A stretch of DNA of 64,000 nt from Nonomuraea solani (GCF_900108335.1 NZ_FNVT01000027.1:57037-121036); one strand, 5' to 3'; positions 8,389 to 16,476 are shown, counted from the first letter of the stretch. The notes: generated by a model from the letters alone, not told the origin. Translations and numbers: made by a program.

Positions 8389-8841
8389 ATGACGATTCTG
8401 ATCGCGTACGACGGTTCCGACGACGCCAAGGCCGCCATCGCCTTCGCGGGCGAGATGTTCCGCGGGGCCTCCGTGGTCGTGCTGACGGTGTGGGAACGGC
8501 TGGCGGTGACCTCGGCGCGAGCCTCCGCCGGGCTCATGGTGACGCTCGACCAGTCCGGTCTGGAGGACGAGGCGATCGAGAAGGCGATGAGCGAGCTGGC
8601 AGGCCGGGGGGCGGAACTGGCCCGGCAGGCCGGGCTGGACGCCACGCCCCGGTGCGAGGCGGACGCCGTGGCCGTGTGGTCGACGATCGTGGACGTGGCC
8701 GACGAAATGGACGCCACCCTGATCGTGACCGGCACCAGGGGACTCGGCGGGGTGCGGTCGCTGCTGCTCGGCAGCACCTCCGACCGGGTGCTGCACCACG
8801 CGAGCCGGCCCGTCCTGGTGGTCCCCGGCCCGCGGAAATGA
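8389..8841 (+). CDS. universal stress protein (UspA family)
   Basis: 150 aa, a single Usp domain. Starts MTILIAYDGSDDAKAAI (beta-1 and the nucleotide loop) and ends with the ATP-binding pattern GTRGLGGVRSLLLGSTSD..L (G-2x-G-9x-G-S/T), so this is an ATP-binding type Usp. ATG 8389 is chosen since GGAG lies 8 nt upstream; GTG 8380 in frame is the alternative. Actinobacterial Usps of this type are often in hypoxia or redox-stress regulons; the palindromes before this gene would fit such control but no response regulator is in the window. Confidence 0.9.
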   Translation: MTILIAYDGSDDAKAAIAFAGEMFRGASVVVLTVWERLAVTSARASAGLMVTLDQSGLEDEAIEKAMSELAGRGAELARQAGLDATPRCEADAVAVWSTIVDVADEMDATLIVTGTRGLGGVRSLLLGSTSDRVLHHASRPVLVVPGPRK

Positions 8842-8857
8842 GGCGTACGATGAGATC

Positions 8858-8890
8858 ATGACGACACGCCTGGAGATGATGGCCCCCTAG
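8858..8890 (+). CDS. possible 10-codon leader peptide with tandem Met codons
   Basis: ATG ACG ACA CGC CTG GAG ATG ATG GCC CCC TAG encodes MTTRLEMMAP, with two adjacent Met codons just before the stop. The stop codon is the centre of a 14-bp palindrome, and further hairpins lie between it and a methionyl-tRNA synthetase gene 80 bp downstream. This is the layout of a ribosome-mediated attenuator sensing Met-tRNA charging. The ribosome site upstream is weak (AGG about 15 nt away), so expression is uncertain. Confidence 0.35.
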   Translation: MTTRLEMMAP

Positions 8891-8956
8891 GGGGCTCCTT
8901 CGGCGACGTCTTGTTGAGGCCCTGCTAGCCGGGGCCTCTCGTCATGCCGGGGCCCC
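8882..8956 (+). promoter_or_regulatory. mutually exclusive hairpins in metG-like leader (candidate attenuator)
   Basis: Three GC-rich stems can form: GCCCCCTAGGGGGC (8882-8895); GAGGCCC pairing with GGGCCTC further on (about 8916-8938); and GGGGCC (about 8931) pairing with GGCCCC (about 8952) just before the GGAGG ribosome site. The last two share GGGGCC, so they exclude one another. No clear T run follows, so translation control is as likely as transcription attenuation. Confidence 0.35.
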
Positions 8957-8969
8957 TTGGAGGCACCCG

Positions 8970-10367
8970 ATGTACATCACGACGACCATCCCCTACGTCA
9001 ACGCCCGGCCGCATCTCGGCCACGCCCTGGAGCTCGTCCAGGCCGATGTGCTGGCCCGGCACCACCGGCGGCGGGGCGAGCCCGTACGGTTCCAGACGGG
9101 GACCGACGACAACTCGCTGAAGAACGTGCTGGCCGCCGAGGCCGAGGGCGTCCCGGTGCGCGACCTGGTGGACAGGAACGCGGCCGCGTTCGAGGGGCTG
9201 CGGCAGACGCTGGACCTGTCGTTCGACTCCTTCATCAGGACGAGCTCCCACCCGGGGCACCGCGCCGGGGTGGAGCGGATCTGGCGGGCCACCGCGCACG
9301 ACCTCTACCAGCGGCACTACGAGGGGCTCTACTGCGTGGGCTGTGAGCAGTTCTATCCCGAAGGGCCCTGTCCCGACGGGCACGAGGCGCCGCTGCAGCT
9401 CGTCTCCGAACAGAACTGGTTCTTCCGCCTCTCCCGCTACCAGGACGCCCTCCTCGACCTCATCAGGAGCGGGCGGCTCACAATCGAGCCCGCGGCGCGG
9501 CGCAACGAGGTGCTGGCCTTCATCGAGGCCGGGCTGGACGACCTCAGCGTCTCCCGGTCGGCCGCCCGCGCCAGAGGGTGGGGCATCCCGGTGCCGGGCG
9601 ACCCCGGCCAGGTGGTCTACGTGTGGTGGGACGCGCTGGCCAACTACGTGACCGCGCTCGAAGGCGACGACTACGACCGCTGGTGGGTGCGCGAGCCGGG
9701 CAAGGTGCACCTGATGGGCAAGGGCGTGATCCGCTTCCACGCGGTCTACTGGCCGGCGATGCTGCTGTCGGCGGGCAAGCCGCCGCCCTCGGCGATCTTC
9801 GTACACGACTACCTGACCGCAAACGGCCGCAAGATCAGCAAGTCGTCGGGGAACGCCGCCGATCCGGTGGCTCTCGTGGACGCGTACGGGGTGGACGCCG
9901 TGCGCTGGTGGTTGCTGCGCGAGGTGCCGCGCGTGGGCGACGCCGACTTCACCGAGGCCAGGCTGATCGCCAGGGCCGACGAGGACCTCGCCAACGGCCT
10001 GGGCAACCTGGTCAACCGGGTGGTCACCATGGTGCACCGCTTCCTGGACGGCCACGTGCCGCCGGCGGGCGAGCCGCTCGCCGAGGTGTCGCCGCACGAG
10101 GCGCTGATGGCGTTCGACTTCAGGCGGGCGGCCCTGGCCGTCTGGGAGATCGTCGAGCGGGCCAACAAGTACGTCGAGCGCACCCGGCCGTGGCAGCAGG
10201 ACCGCGCCGGGCAGGAGGCGTCGCTGGGCACGCTGGTGCACGCCTGCCGGGAGCTGGCCGTACAACTGGAGCCCTTCCTGCCGACGGCGGCGGCGCGCGT
10301 GGCCGCGGCGGTGGCCGGCGAGCGGCTGCCCCGGCCCGAGCCGCTTTTCCGGAGACTGGCCGGTTGA
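8970..10367 (+). CDS. metG: methionyl-tRNA synthetase, short form
   Basis: 465 aa. Class I synthetase signatures: HIGH motif as H15-L-G-H18 after TIPYVNARP, and KMSKS as KISKS at 288-292. The connective peptide keeps C122, C125 and C134 (YCVGC...GPC) for a zinc knuckle. NRVVTMVHRF and ERTRPW are anticodon-domain landmarks. It charges tRNA-Met in the cytoplasm. At 465 residues it is shorter than usual MetG and has no C-terminal EMAP-like domain. Because many actinomycetes have a second enzyme copy, this could be an accessory one. Expression may be tuned by the leader described at 8858-8956. Strong GGAGG 7 nt before the ATG. Confidence 0.88.
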   Translation: MYITTTIPYVNARPHLGHALELVQADVLARHHRRRGEPVRFQTGTDDNSLKNVLAAEAEGVPVRDLVDRNAAAFEGLRQTLDLSFDSFIRTSSHPGHRAGVERIWRATAHDLYQRHYEGLYCVGCEQFYPEGPCPDGHEAPLQLVSEQNWFFRLSRYQDALLDLIRSGRLTIEPAARRNEVLAFIEAGLDDLSVSRSAARARGWGIPVPGDPGQVVYVWWDALANYVTALEGDDYDRWWVREPGKVHLMGKGVIRFHAVYWPAMLLSAGKPPPSAIFVHDYLTANGRKISKSSGNAADPVALVDAYGVDAVRWWLLREVPRVGDADFTEARLIARADEDLANGLGNLVNRVVTMVHRFLDGHVPPAGEPLAEVSPHEALMAFDFRRAALAVWEIVERANKYVERTRPWQQDRAGQEASLGTLVHACRELAVQLEPFLPTAAARVAAAVAGERLPRPEPLFRRLAG

Positions 10368-10425
10368 CGGGGCTCGATGTGAAAGCCTAGGTTGACGCAA
10401 CAGACCGGCCGGTATGGAGGCACGC

Positions 10426-11403
10426 ATGCCCACCGTCGAGACGCTTCGCGGTCCCGTGGACGTGGCCGAGCTCGGGCAGACGCTGATGCACGAGCACATC
10501 TTCGTCGTGACCGCCGAACACCTGGACAACTACGGCCGGGGCGCCTGGTGGGACGAGGAGTTCCGGGTGGCGGACGCGGTCACCAAGCTCAACGCGGTGG
10601 CCGCCAAGGGCGTGCGGACGATCGTCGACCCGACGGTGTGGGGGCTGGGCCGCTACATCCCGCGCATCCAGCGCGTGGCCGAGCAGGTGCCCGGCCTCAA
10701 CGTCGTCGTCGCGACCGGCATCTACTCCTTCGAGGAGTTGCCGCACGCGTACGCCTTCCGCGGCCCCGGCCTGTTCCTGGACGGCCCCGACCCGCTGATC
10801 GACGACTTCGTCCGCGACCTCACCACGGGCATCGCCGACACCGGGGTGAAGGCGGCCTTCCTCAAGTGCGTGGTGGAGGAGAAGGGGCTGACGCCCGGCG
10901 TCGAGCGCATCTGCCGGGCCGTCGCGACGGCGCACGTGCGTACGGGCGCGCCGATCACCGTGCACACGAACTCCTTCGCGCGGACCGGGCCGATCGCGCT
11001 CGACCTGTTCGCGAAGGAGGGCGTCAACCTGGAGAAGGTGGTCGTCGGGCACGCGGGCGACAGCAACGACCTCGACTACCTCATGCGCCTGGCCGACACC
11101 GGCGCGACGCTCGGAATGGACCGATTCGGCCTCGACATCTACAACCCGACCGCGCAGCGCGTCGCCACCGTCGCGGCGCTCTGCCAGCGGGGATACGCGG
11201 ACCGGATGGTGCTCAGCCACGACACCGCCTGCTTCATGGACTATTTCGGCGGAGCCTGGGACGACGCCCGCCCCACGCTCGCGCCGAACTGGCGCTACGA
11301 TCACATTCACGACGACGTCTTGGCCGCACTCCTGGACTCGGGTGTGACCGATGACCAGATTGAGCAGATGCTGGTGTTCAACCCGAAGCGCTACTTCTCG
11401 TAG
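10426..11403 (+). CDS. phosphotriesterase-like metal-dependent hydrolase (lactonase family)
   Basis: 325 aa, an amidohydrolase TIM barrel. Metal ligands: H22-x-H24 (MHEHIF), a carboxylated lysine candidate in AAFLKCVVEE, histidines in ITVHTNS and VVGHAGD, and the aspartate in LSHDTACF. This set matches the phosphotriesterase-like lactonase family (PLL), which mostly hydrolyse lactones with promiscuous phosphotriesterase activity. ATG 10426 is chosen because GGAGG is 5 nt upstream; the ATG at 10414 overlaps that ribosome site. It lies 58 bp after metG and may be cotranscribed with it. Confidence 0.87.
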   Translation: MPTVETLRGPVDVAELGQTLMHEHIFVVTAEHLDNYGRGAWWDEEFRVADAVTKLNAVAAKGVRTIVDPTVWGLGRYIPRIQRVAEQVPGLNVVVATGIYSFEELPHAYAFRGPGLFLDGPDPLIDDFVRDLTTGIADTGVKAAFLKCVVEEKGLTPGVERICRAVATAHVRTGAPITVHTNSFARTGPIALDLFAKEGVNLEKVVVGHAGDSNDLDYLMRLADTGATLGMDRFGLDIYNPTAQRVATVAALCQRGYADRMVLSHDTACFMDYFGGAWDDARPTLAPNWRYDHIHDDVLAALLDSGVTDDQIEQMLVFNPKRYFS

Positions 11404-11444
11404 AGTGGTCGGATCGGTAGAGCTACGCGGGTAGGTGGAGCTGG

Positions 11445-11831
11445 GTGACTTCGGAGCAGGCCTTGTCGATCAGCCTCGGGCTCCAGGGACCCTGTGTCAT
11501 CGCGCGGCTGACGGGGGACTTCGACTTCGGCTCCGCGGCCGAGGTTCGCGATCGCGTCACCAAGGCCCTCGATCTCACCCAGCCCCCGCTGCTCGTCATC
11601 GACATGCAGGCCGTCAGCGTCTGTGATTCCTCCGGTCTTTCCGTGCTGGTCTATCTGCACAAGGCCGTCACCGCCTCCGGCGGCCGGCTGCTGTTGTCCG
11701 GGCTCAACGGCAGGTGCAAGCACCTGTTCGCGATCACCGCGCTCGACAAGTTCTTCGACATCCGCAGTACGGCGGAGCTGGCCATCGCGGAACTGAACGA
11801 ACCGGGGAATTCGCCGCCGTTTACCGGGTAG
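11445..11831 (+). CDS. STAS domain anti-sigma factor antagonist
   Basis: 128 aa. A single STAS domain (residues about 10-108) with the phosphorylation loop VCDSSGLSVLVYLHK; the first serine after the aspartate is the likely site targeted by an RsbW-type kinase. Such proteins release a sigma factor by binding its anti-sigma factor when unphosphorylated. GTG start with GGTGGAG upstream. A group 2 sigma factor gene starts 9 bp after the stop, so the pair is almost surely an operon, although group 2 sigma factors are not the classical targets of this switch. Confidence 0.88.
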   Translation: MTSEQALSISLGLQGPCVIARLTGDFDFGSAAEVRDRVTKALDLTQPPLLVIDMQAVSVCDSSGLSVLVYLHKAVTASGGRLLLSGLNGRCKHLFAITALDKFFDIRSTAELAIAELNEPGNSPPFTG

Positions 11832-11840
11832 GGCCCGTTC

Positions 11841-12734
11841 ATGTCGGCCGAAGAGCCCGATCTGCTCGGCACGTACCTGGAGCAGATCGGAAAGACTCCC
11901 TTACTCTCCGCCGCGGACGAGGTGACCCTCGCCCGGCGGATCGAGGCAGGCCTGTTCGCGGGCCATCTGATCGAGCGTGGTGAGGGCACGCCAGAGCTGG
12001 AACTCGTCGTCATCGACGGGCAGCGCGCCAAGGACCTGCTCATCAGGTCCAACCTCCGGCTGGTGGTCTCGGCCGCCAGGCGCTACTCCTTCCGGGGGCT
12101 GCCGCTGCTCGACGTCATCCAGGAGGGGAACCTGGGACTCATCAGGGCGGTGGAGAAGTTCGACTACACGCGCGGGTACAAGTTCTCGACGTACGGCATG
12201 TGGTGGATCAGGCAGGCCATCGAGCGCGGCATCCATGACAAGAGCCGCACCGTACGGCTGCCGATCCACGTGGCGGAGGAGCTGTCGCGGCTGATCAGGG
12301 TGGCCAGGCAGTTGTCCGCCGAGCTCGGTCACGAGCCGACGGACGCGGAGCTGGCGGAGGCGGCCGAGCGGTCGCTGGGGCAGGTCGCGGTGTTACGCCG
12401 GCTCGGCCAGGACATGGTCAGCCTCGATGTCCCGGTCGGGGAGACCGGCGAGGGCCGGATGGGCGACATGATCGCCGACGAGGACGGGGTCGAGGTCCAG
12501 GAGCTCACCGAGCGCCGGGCGCTGAGCGCCGAGCTGCGTCAGGTGGTCAGGACGCTGCCGCCCCGGGAGGCGTTCGTGATCAGGCGCAGGTACGGCCTCA
12601 CCGGGGAGGAGGCTCAGACGTACACCGAAATAGCGGCTCATCTGGGGCTCACCAGGGAGCGCATCCGGCAACTGGAGAAGCAGGCGCTGAGACGGCTCAG
12701 GCAAGGGGGGCCGTTGCTGGCGTGGGCATCCTAA
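11841..12734 (+). CDS. RNA polymerase sigma factor, sigma70 group 2 (HrdA/HrdD-like)
   Basis: 297 aa. Region 1.2 (DLLGTYLEQIGKTPLLSAADE), region 2 (NLRLVVSAARRYSFRGLPL; QEGNLGLIRAVEKFDY; GYKFSTYGMWWIRQAI for -10 recognition), region 3 (PIHVAEELSRL) and region 4 (LTRERIRQLEKQALRRLR for -35 binding) are all present in order. No region 1.1, so it is a non-essential group 2 type. GM in the 2.4 segment replaces the usual AT of principal sigmas, which may alter -10 preference. Cotranscribed with the STAS gene. Confidence 0.9.
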   Translation: MSAEEPDLLGTYLEQIGKTPLLSAADEVTLARRIEAGLFAGHLIERGEGTPELELVVIDGQRAKDLLIRSNLRLVVSAARRYSFRGLPLLDVIQEGNLGLIRAVEKFDYTRGYKFSTYGMWWIRQAIERGIHDKSRTVRLPIHVAEELSRLIRVARQLSAELGHEPTDAELAEAAERSLGQVAVLRRLGQDMVSLDVPVGETGEGRMGDMIADEDGVEVQELTERRALSAELRQVVRTLPPREAFVIRRRYGLTGEEAQTYTEIAAHLGLTRERIRQLEKQALRRLRQGGPLLAWAS

Positions 12735-12823
12735 AATCTACATAAAGGAATAACCGTTTCATATCGGATCTTCGCCGGTGAGCGATGATCTTCGTGGTTC
12801 CTGGTAGTAGTCGGGACGGTACG

Positions 12824-12854
12824 CGCCGCTGCCAGTGGGGGAAGCGGCGTTTTT
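12824..12854 (+). terminator. intrinsic terminator-like hairpin before secreted protein gene
   Basis: Stem CGCCGCT (12824-12830) with AGCGGCG (12843-12849), 12-nt loop, followed at once by T5. It lies 90 bp after the sigma gene and only 15 bp before the next start codon. It may end the sigma operon, but its position inside the leader of the next gene also allows attenuation. Confidence 0.5.
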
Positions 12855-12868
12855 CTCCAGGGAGCATG

Positions 12869-13279
12869 ATGATCAAGCGATTTGCCGGGATGGTCTTAGT
12901 GGCGGCTGCCGCGAGCTCGCTCATGGCGGCACCGGCCGCCGCGGCGACCACGGAGACCGTCTCGGCCCAGGCCCAGCTGATCCGATCGAAGATCTACTTC
13001 GGCCGTTGCCGGGACACCTGCCAGATCAAGGTCCGGATCACCAACATCTCGCGCCGGAACCTCTACAACGTGAAGCTCAACGTCCGGCTGAAGGTGAGCG
13101 GCAGGAAGGCCGGCACCTGCTACGACTACGTGGGGCGGATCGGGGCGCGTAAGGTCCGCTGGGCCTCCTGCACCGTGCGGACGAGGTCTCTGTCCGAGAT
13201 GTACAACGCCGCCCTGGACGGGTACGCCAGCTTCCGGCCTTACGCCAGCACGTACGTGTCCTACCGGTACTACCGCTGA
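12869..13279 (+). CDS. small secreted protein of unknown function
   Basis: 136 aa. MIKR followed by a hydrophobic stretch and a signal peptidase site APAAAAT near residue 24 gives a Sec signal peptide. The mature part is basic (many Arg/Lys), beta-rich in look and Tyr-rich at the end (SYRYYR), with four cysteines that can pair twice (CRDTC, TCYDY, SCTV). Export and disulfides fit an extracellular domain; I recognise no family. ATG 12869 has AGGGAG at suitable spacing; ATG 12866 is adjacent. A longer in-frame reading from 12785 runs through the terminator hairpin and is rejected. Confidence 0.75.
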   Translation: MIKRFAGMVLVAAAASSLMAAPAAAATTETVSAQAQLIRSKIYFGRCRDTCQIKVRITNISRRNLYNVKLNVRLKVSGRKAGTCYDYVGRIGARKVRWASCTVRTRSLSEMYNAALDGYASFRPYASTYVSYRYYR

Positions 13280-13289
13280 GCATGGAGAA

Positions 13290-13314
13290 GGGGCCGGCCA
13301 AGCGGCTCGGCCCC
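13290..13314. terminator. hairpin after secreted protein gene
   Basis: GGGGCCG (13290-13296) pairs with CGGCCCC (13308-13314), 11-nt loop, no T run. It sits between convergent genes (secreted protein on plus, 28-aa peptide on minus), so it may serve both. Confidence 0.5.
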
Positions 13315-13330
13315 TAAGGCTCAACGCGGC

Positions 13331-13417
13331 TCACGCGGTGACGAGGAGCGCTACCCCGATCAGCACTACGACCGGGACGACCCACATCACGGCCTCGACA
13401 GCGAACTCCTTGTACAT
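13331..13417 (-). CDS. 28-aa predicted single-pass membrane peptide
   Basis: An ATG at 13417 opens 28 codons to TGA at 13331. The peptide starts MYKEFAVEAVMW, then continues as an unbroken hydrophobic stretch (VVPVVVLIGVALLV) and ends TA: one membrane helix with a charged cytoplasmic start. AAGGAG lies 8 nt upstream of the ATG, a very good ribosome site for a gene this small. It is 77 bp downstream of the ilvD-type gene on the same strand. No homology can be claimed; membrane toxins, assembly factors and regulatory peptides all look like this. Confidence 0.6.
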   Translation of the reverse strand: MYKEFAVEAVMWVVPVVVLIGVALLVTA

Positions 13418-13493
13418 CGCGCAGATCTCCTTCAGGTGAGGGCAACGTCATTGCGCATGATAGCCGCCCGTAGCGCCTGCCAGGTCCTCGACC

Positions 13494-15143
13494 TCAGGCC
13501 GTGACGGCGCCGTCGGAGGCCGAGCCGACCGTGGCCACGTACTTGGTCAGCACCCCCCGCTCGACCTCCCGCGCGGGCCGCCGCCACGCGGCCCGGCGCT
13601 CGGCCAGCTCGGCGGCGGGCACGACCAGGTCGACCGTGCCGGCCGCGCTGTCGATCACGATCGTGTCGCCGTCGCGCACCAGCGCGATCGGCCCGCCGTG
13701 GTACGCCTCCGGCGCCACGTGCCCCATGACCAGCCCGTGCGAGACCCCGCTGAACCGCCCGTCGGTCACCAGCGCCACCGAGCTCCCGAGCCCCCGGCCG
13801 ACGAGCGGGCCCGTGATCGAGAGCATCTCGCGCATGCCGGGACCGCCCGCCGGCCCCTCGTAGCGGACCACGATGACGTCGCCGGCCACGATCAGGCCCT
13901 CCTGGATGGCGACATAGCAGTCGGCCTCGGAGTCGAACACCCGGGCCGGGCCCTCGTGCCGGAAATCTTCCTTGCCGCCCAGCTTGAGCACGCACCCGTC
14001 GGGGGCGAGCGAGCCGCGCAGGATGGCCAGCGCGCCGCGCCGCTTGAACGGCTCCGCCGCGCTCGCCACGACCCCCTGGCCGGGCGTCTCCCGGGCGTCC
14101 GCGGCGACGTCGGCGAGCGTGCGGCCGTCCACCAGCGTCACGTTCTCGCGCAGCAGCCCCGCCTCCAGCAGGCGGCGCACCACCAGCGAGGTGCCGCCGG
14201 CCCGCCACAGGTCGAGAGCCGTGCTGTCGCCGCCGCTGGGCTTGAGCCCGGTGATGATCGGCACCTGCCGGCAGACCTCGCCGATGCGGTCGATCTCCAG
14301 CGGCAGCCCCGCCTCGCGGGCGATGGCCAGCAGGTGCAGCACCGCGTTGGTGGAGCCGCCCATGGCCGCCACCGAGACGATCGCGTTGTGCAGGGCGTCC
14401 TCGGTGACCACGCGGGAAGGCCGCGCGTCGCGGGCGAGCGCCTCCATGGCGACCTGCCCGACCCGGCGGGCCGCCGCGTTCTTCTCCTCGGCCACCGCCG
14501 GGATGTCGCCCACCCCGAACGGGGCCAGGCCCAGGAAGTCGGCGACGGTGCCCATGGTGTTGGCGGTGTATTGGGCGGCGCAGGTGCCGGCGCCCGGGCA
14601 GGCGTGCCTGGCCAGGTCGTCCAGCTCGGCCTGGTCCAGCCGGCCGACCTCGCGCTCGCCGAGCGCCTCCCACATGTCCTGGATGGTCACGTCGCGCCCG
14701 CGCCAGCGGCCGGGCATCATGCTGCCGCTGTACAGGACGACCGAGGGCACGTCCAGCCGGGCCAGCGCCATGATCGCGGCTGGCACGGTCTTGTCGCAGC
14801 CGACGATGGCCACCAGCGCGTCGAACCCGTGCGCGCGGCCCATCAGCTCGATCGAGTCGGCGATGACCTCGCGGCTGATCAGTGAGGCGCGCATGCCGGG
14901 CGTGTGCATGGTGAGGTTGTCGGAGACCGCGATGGTGTTGAACTCCATCGGCAGGCCGCCCGCCTCCCGCACCCCCTCGGCCACGTGGGCGGCCAGCTCG
15001 CGGTGGGTCAGGTTGCACGGCATGGTGCCGGTCCACGTGGTCGCGATGCCGACCACGGGGCGGCGCATGTCCTCGTCGGTCATGCCCATGGCGTACAGGT
15101 GGGAGCGGGCCGGTGCGCGGTCGGGATCGTCGGCGATGCTCAA
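13494..15143 (-). CDS. ilvD: IlvD/Edd family dehydratase (dihydroxyacid dehydratase type)
   Basis: 549 aa. Iron-sulfur cysteines of the family are visible in TMPCN, VGCDKT and CPGAGTCAAQYTANTM; GGSTNAVLHLLAIA and GRFSGVSHG are further hallmarks. Reaction class: dehydration of 2,3-dihydroxy acids (branched-chain amino acid synthesis) or sugar acids. The company of a saccharopine-dehydrogenase-like gene rather than other ilv genes leaves room for a catabolic sugar-acid role. TTG start with a strong GGAGG 5 nt upstream, preceded by a 7-bp hairpin (15154-15175). Second gene of a minus-strand operon facing a TetR regulator. Confidence 0.85.
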   Translation of the reverse strand: MSIADDPDRAPARSHLYAMGMTDEDMRRPVVGIATTWTGTMPCNLTHRELAAHVAEGVREAGGLPMEFNTIAVSDNLTMHTPGMRASLISREVIADSIELMGRAHGFDALVAIVGCDKTVPAAIMALARLDVPSVVLYSGSMMPGRWRGRDVTIQDMWEALGEREVGRLDQAELDDLARHACPGAGTCAAQYTANTMGTVADFLGLAPFGVGDIPAVAEEKNAAARRVGQVAMEALARDARPSRVVTEDALHNAIVSVAAMGGSTNAVLHLLAIAREAGLPLEIDRIGEVCRQVPIITGLKPSGGDSTALDLWRAGGTSLVVRRLLEAGLLRENVTLVDGRTLADVAADARETPGQGVVASAAEPFKRRGALAILRGSLAPDGCVLKLGGKEDFRHEGPARVFDSEADCYVAIQEGLIVAGDVIVVRYEGPAGGPGMREMLSITGPLVGRGLGSSVALVTDGRFSGVSHGLVMGHVAPEAYHGGPIALVRDGDTIVIDSAAGTVDLVVPAAELAERRAAWRRPAREVERGVLTKYVATVGSASDGAVTA

Positions 15144-15153
15144 GAGGTCCTCC

Positions 15154-15175
15154 GAGGTGCGGGTGGTGGCACCTC
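15154..15175 (-). promoter_or_regulatory. hairpin abutting the ilvD-type ribosome site
   Basis: Read on the minus strand, GAGGTGC, an 8-nt loop and GCACCTC form a perfect 7-bp stem that ends one base before the GGAGG ribosome site. It could tune translation of the dehydratase or mark the end of the upstream gene. No T run. Confidence 0.35.
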
Positions 15176-15216
15176 AATGATCCAGCGTGCGCTCTCCGTG
15201 ACGGCCCCCGCCCCCC

Positions 15217-16437
15217 TCACTGCTCGCGCAGCCCCCATGGTGAGTCGTACGCGACCAGCAGATCCAGGAACGGCTGGGGCTCGAACGCCTCGGGCCCCAG
15301 CACGCCCGTGCCCTTCCAGGCGCCCTCCGCCAGCAGCTCCAGGGCGATCACCGGGTTGACCGCGGTCTGCCACACGACGGCCTGGGAGCCGTACTCGCGC
15401 ATCGACCACTGGTTGTCCACCACGTGATACAGGTACACCTCGCGCGGCCGCCCGTCCTTGACGCCCTTGACCCAGGTGCCGGCGCAGGTCTTGCCGCGCA
15501 TGCGGTCGCCGAGCTCGGCCGGGTCGGGCAGCACGGCGGCGACCACGTCCCGCGGGGACACCTGGGCGGTGCCGCGGTCGGTCCTGACGGCGACGGGCTC
15601 GGTGCGGTCCACGCCGAGCGCGTGCAGGGTCTTGAGGGTGCCGATGAACTCCTCGCCAAGGCCGTACTTGAACGTCACCCGCTGGGCCGGGATCCACCGG
15701 GGCACCAGCACGACCTCCTCGTGCTCGACGTTCACGCACTCCACGGGGCCGATCCCGTCGGGGAAGTCGAAGATCTCGGGCTCGCTGAAGGGCTCGGTGG
15801 TGTACCAGCCGCGGTCCTTCTCGTAGATGACCGGCGGGTTGAGGCACTCCTCGATGGTGGTCCAGATGGAGAACGACGGGGCGAACTCGTAGCCCTCGAC
15901 GGTCAGGTTGCCGCCGTCCCTGATGCCGATCTCCTCGATCTCGTCGAAGAGCTCGTCGGCGGCGTAGCGGGCGAAGACGTCGGCCAGGCCGGGCTCGACG
16001 CCCATGCCGACCAGCGCCAGCCGGCCCTTCGCGGACCACTCCCGCGCGCGGGCGAACTGCTCGTCGCCCAGCTTGATCCCGACCTCCTCGTACGGCCGGT
16101 CGGGGTGCGGCTTCGACATCGACATCGCCATGTCGAGGTAGTCGGCCTCGCCCGCCAGCGCCGCCTCGAACAGCGGCAGCACGAAACGCGGGTCGGTGGC
16201 GTTGAGCAGGACGTCGCAGCGGTGCTCGGTCAGCAGGGCGGTGACGGCGGCCGAGTCGGCGGCGTCGATCTTGACCGGGGTGAACCTGTCCGCGTGCTCG
16301 CCGAGCGCGGCGACGGCCGCCTTGGCGCGGGGGAGGTCGTAGTCGGCGACGACCATGTGGTCGAAGAACGGGCGGCGGGCGGCGATTCGGGTGATGGCGG
16401 TTCCCACGCCGCCGGCTCCCACAAGAAGGATACGCAT
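15217..16437 (-). CDS. saccharopine dehydrogenase family oxidoreductase
   Basis: 406 aa. N-terminal Rossmann fold MRILLVGAGGVGTAITRIAAR binds NAD(P); DVLLNATDPRFVLPLFEAAL and GMGVEPGLADVFARYAADEL are typical of the saccharopine dehydrogenase/lysine 6-dehydrogenase/carboxynorspermidine-type family. The substrate is an amino-acid adduct or an amino acid; it cannot be fixed by sight. First gene of the operon with the IlvD/Edd dehydratase 73 bp downstream. The TetR gene at 16536 is divergent with only 98 bp between, and operator-like repeats lie in that gap. Confidence 0.85.
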   Translation of the reverse strand: MRILLVGAGGVGTAITRIAARRPFFDHMVVADYDLPRAKAAVAALGEHADRFTPVKIDAADSAAVTALLTEHRCDVLLNATDPRFVLPLFEAALAGEADYLDMAMSMSKPHPDRPYEEVGIKLGDEQFARAREWSAKGRLALVGMGVEPGLADVFARYAADELFDEIEEIGIRDGGNLTVEGYEFAPSFSIWTTIEECLNPPVIYEKDRGWYTTEPFSEPEIFDFPDGIGPVECVNVEHEEVVLVPRWIPAQRVTFKYGLGEEFIGTLKTLHALGVDRTEPVAVRTDRGTAQVSPRDVVAAVLPDPAELGDRMRGKTCAGTWVKGVKDGRPREVYLYHVVDNQWSMREYGSQAVVWQTAVNPVIALELLAEGAWKGTGVLGPEAFEPQPFLDLLVAYDSPWGLREQ

Positions 16438-16476
16438 GACGATAAAGCCCCTTTTAACGCTGTTTGGGGGGTGTGT

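Noticed and set aside
8842..8969. T-box riboswitch before metG
   Set aside because: No T-box sequence or Met specifier loop recognised; the small Met-codon frame explains the leader better.
12735..12868. c-di-AMP (ydaO-type) riboswitch before the secreted protein
   Set aside because: Context is suggestive, but I could not match the conserved riboswitch blocks; only a terminator hairpin is supported.
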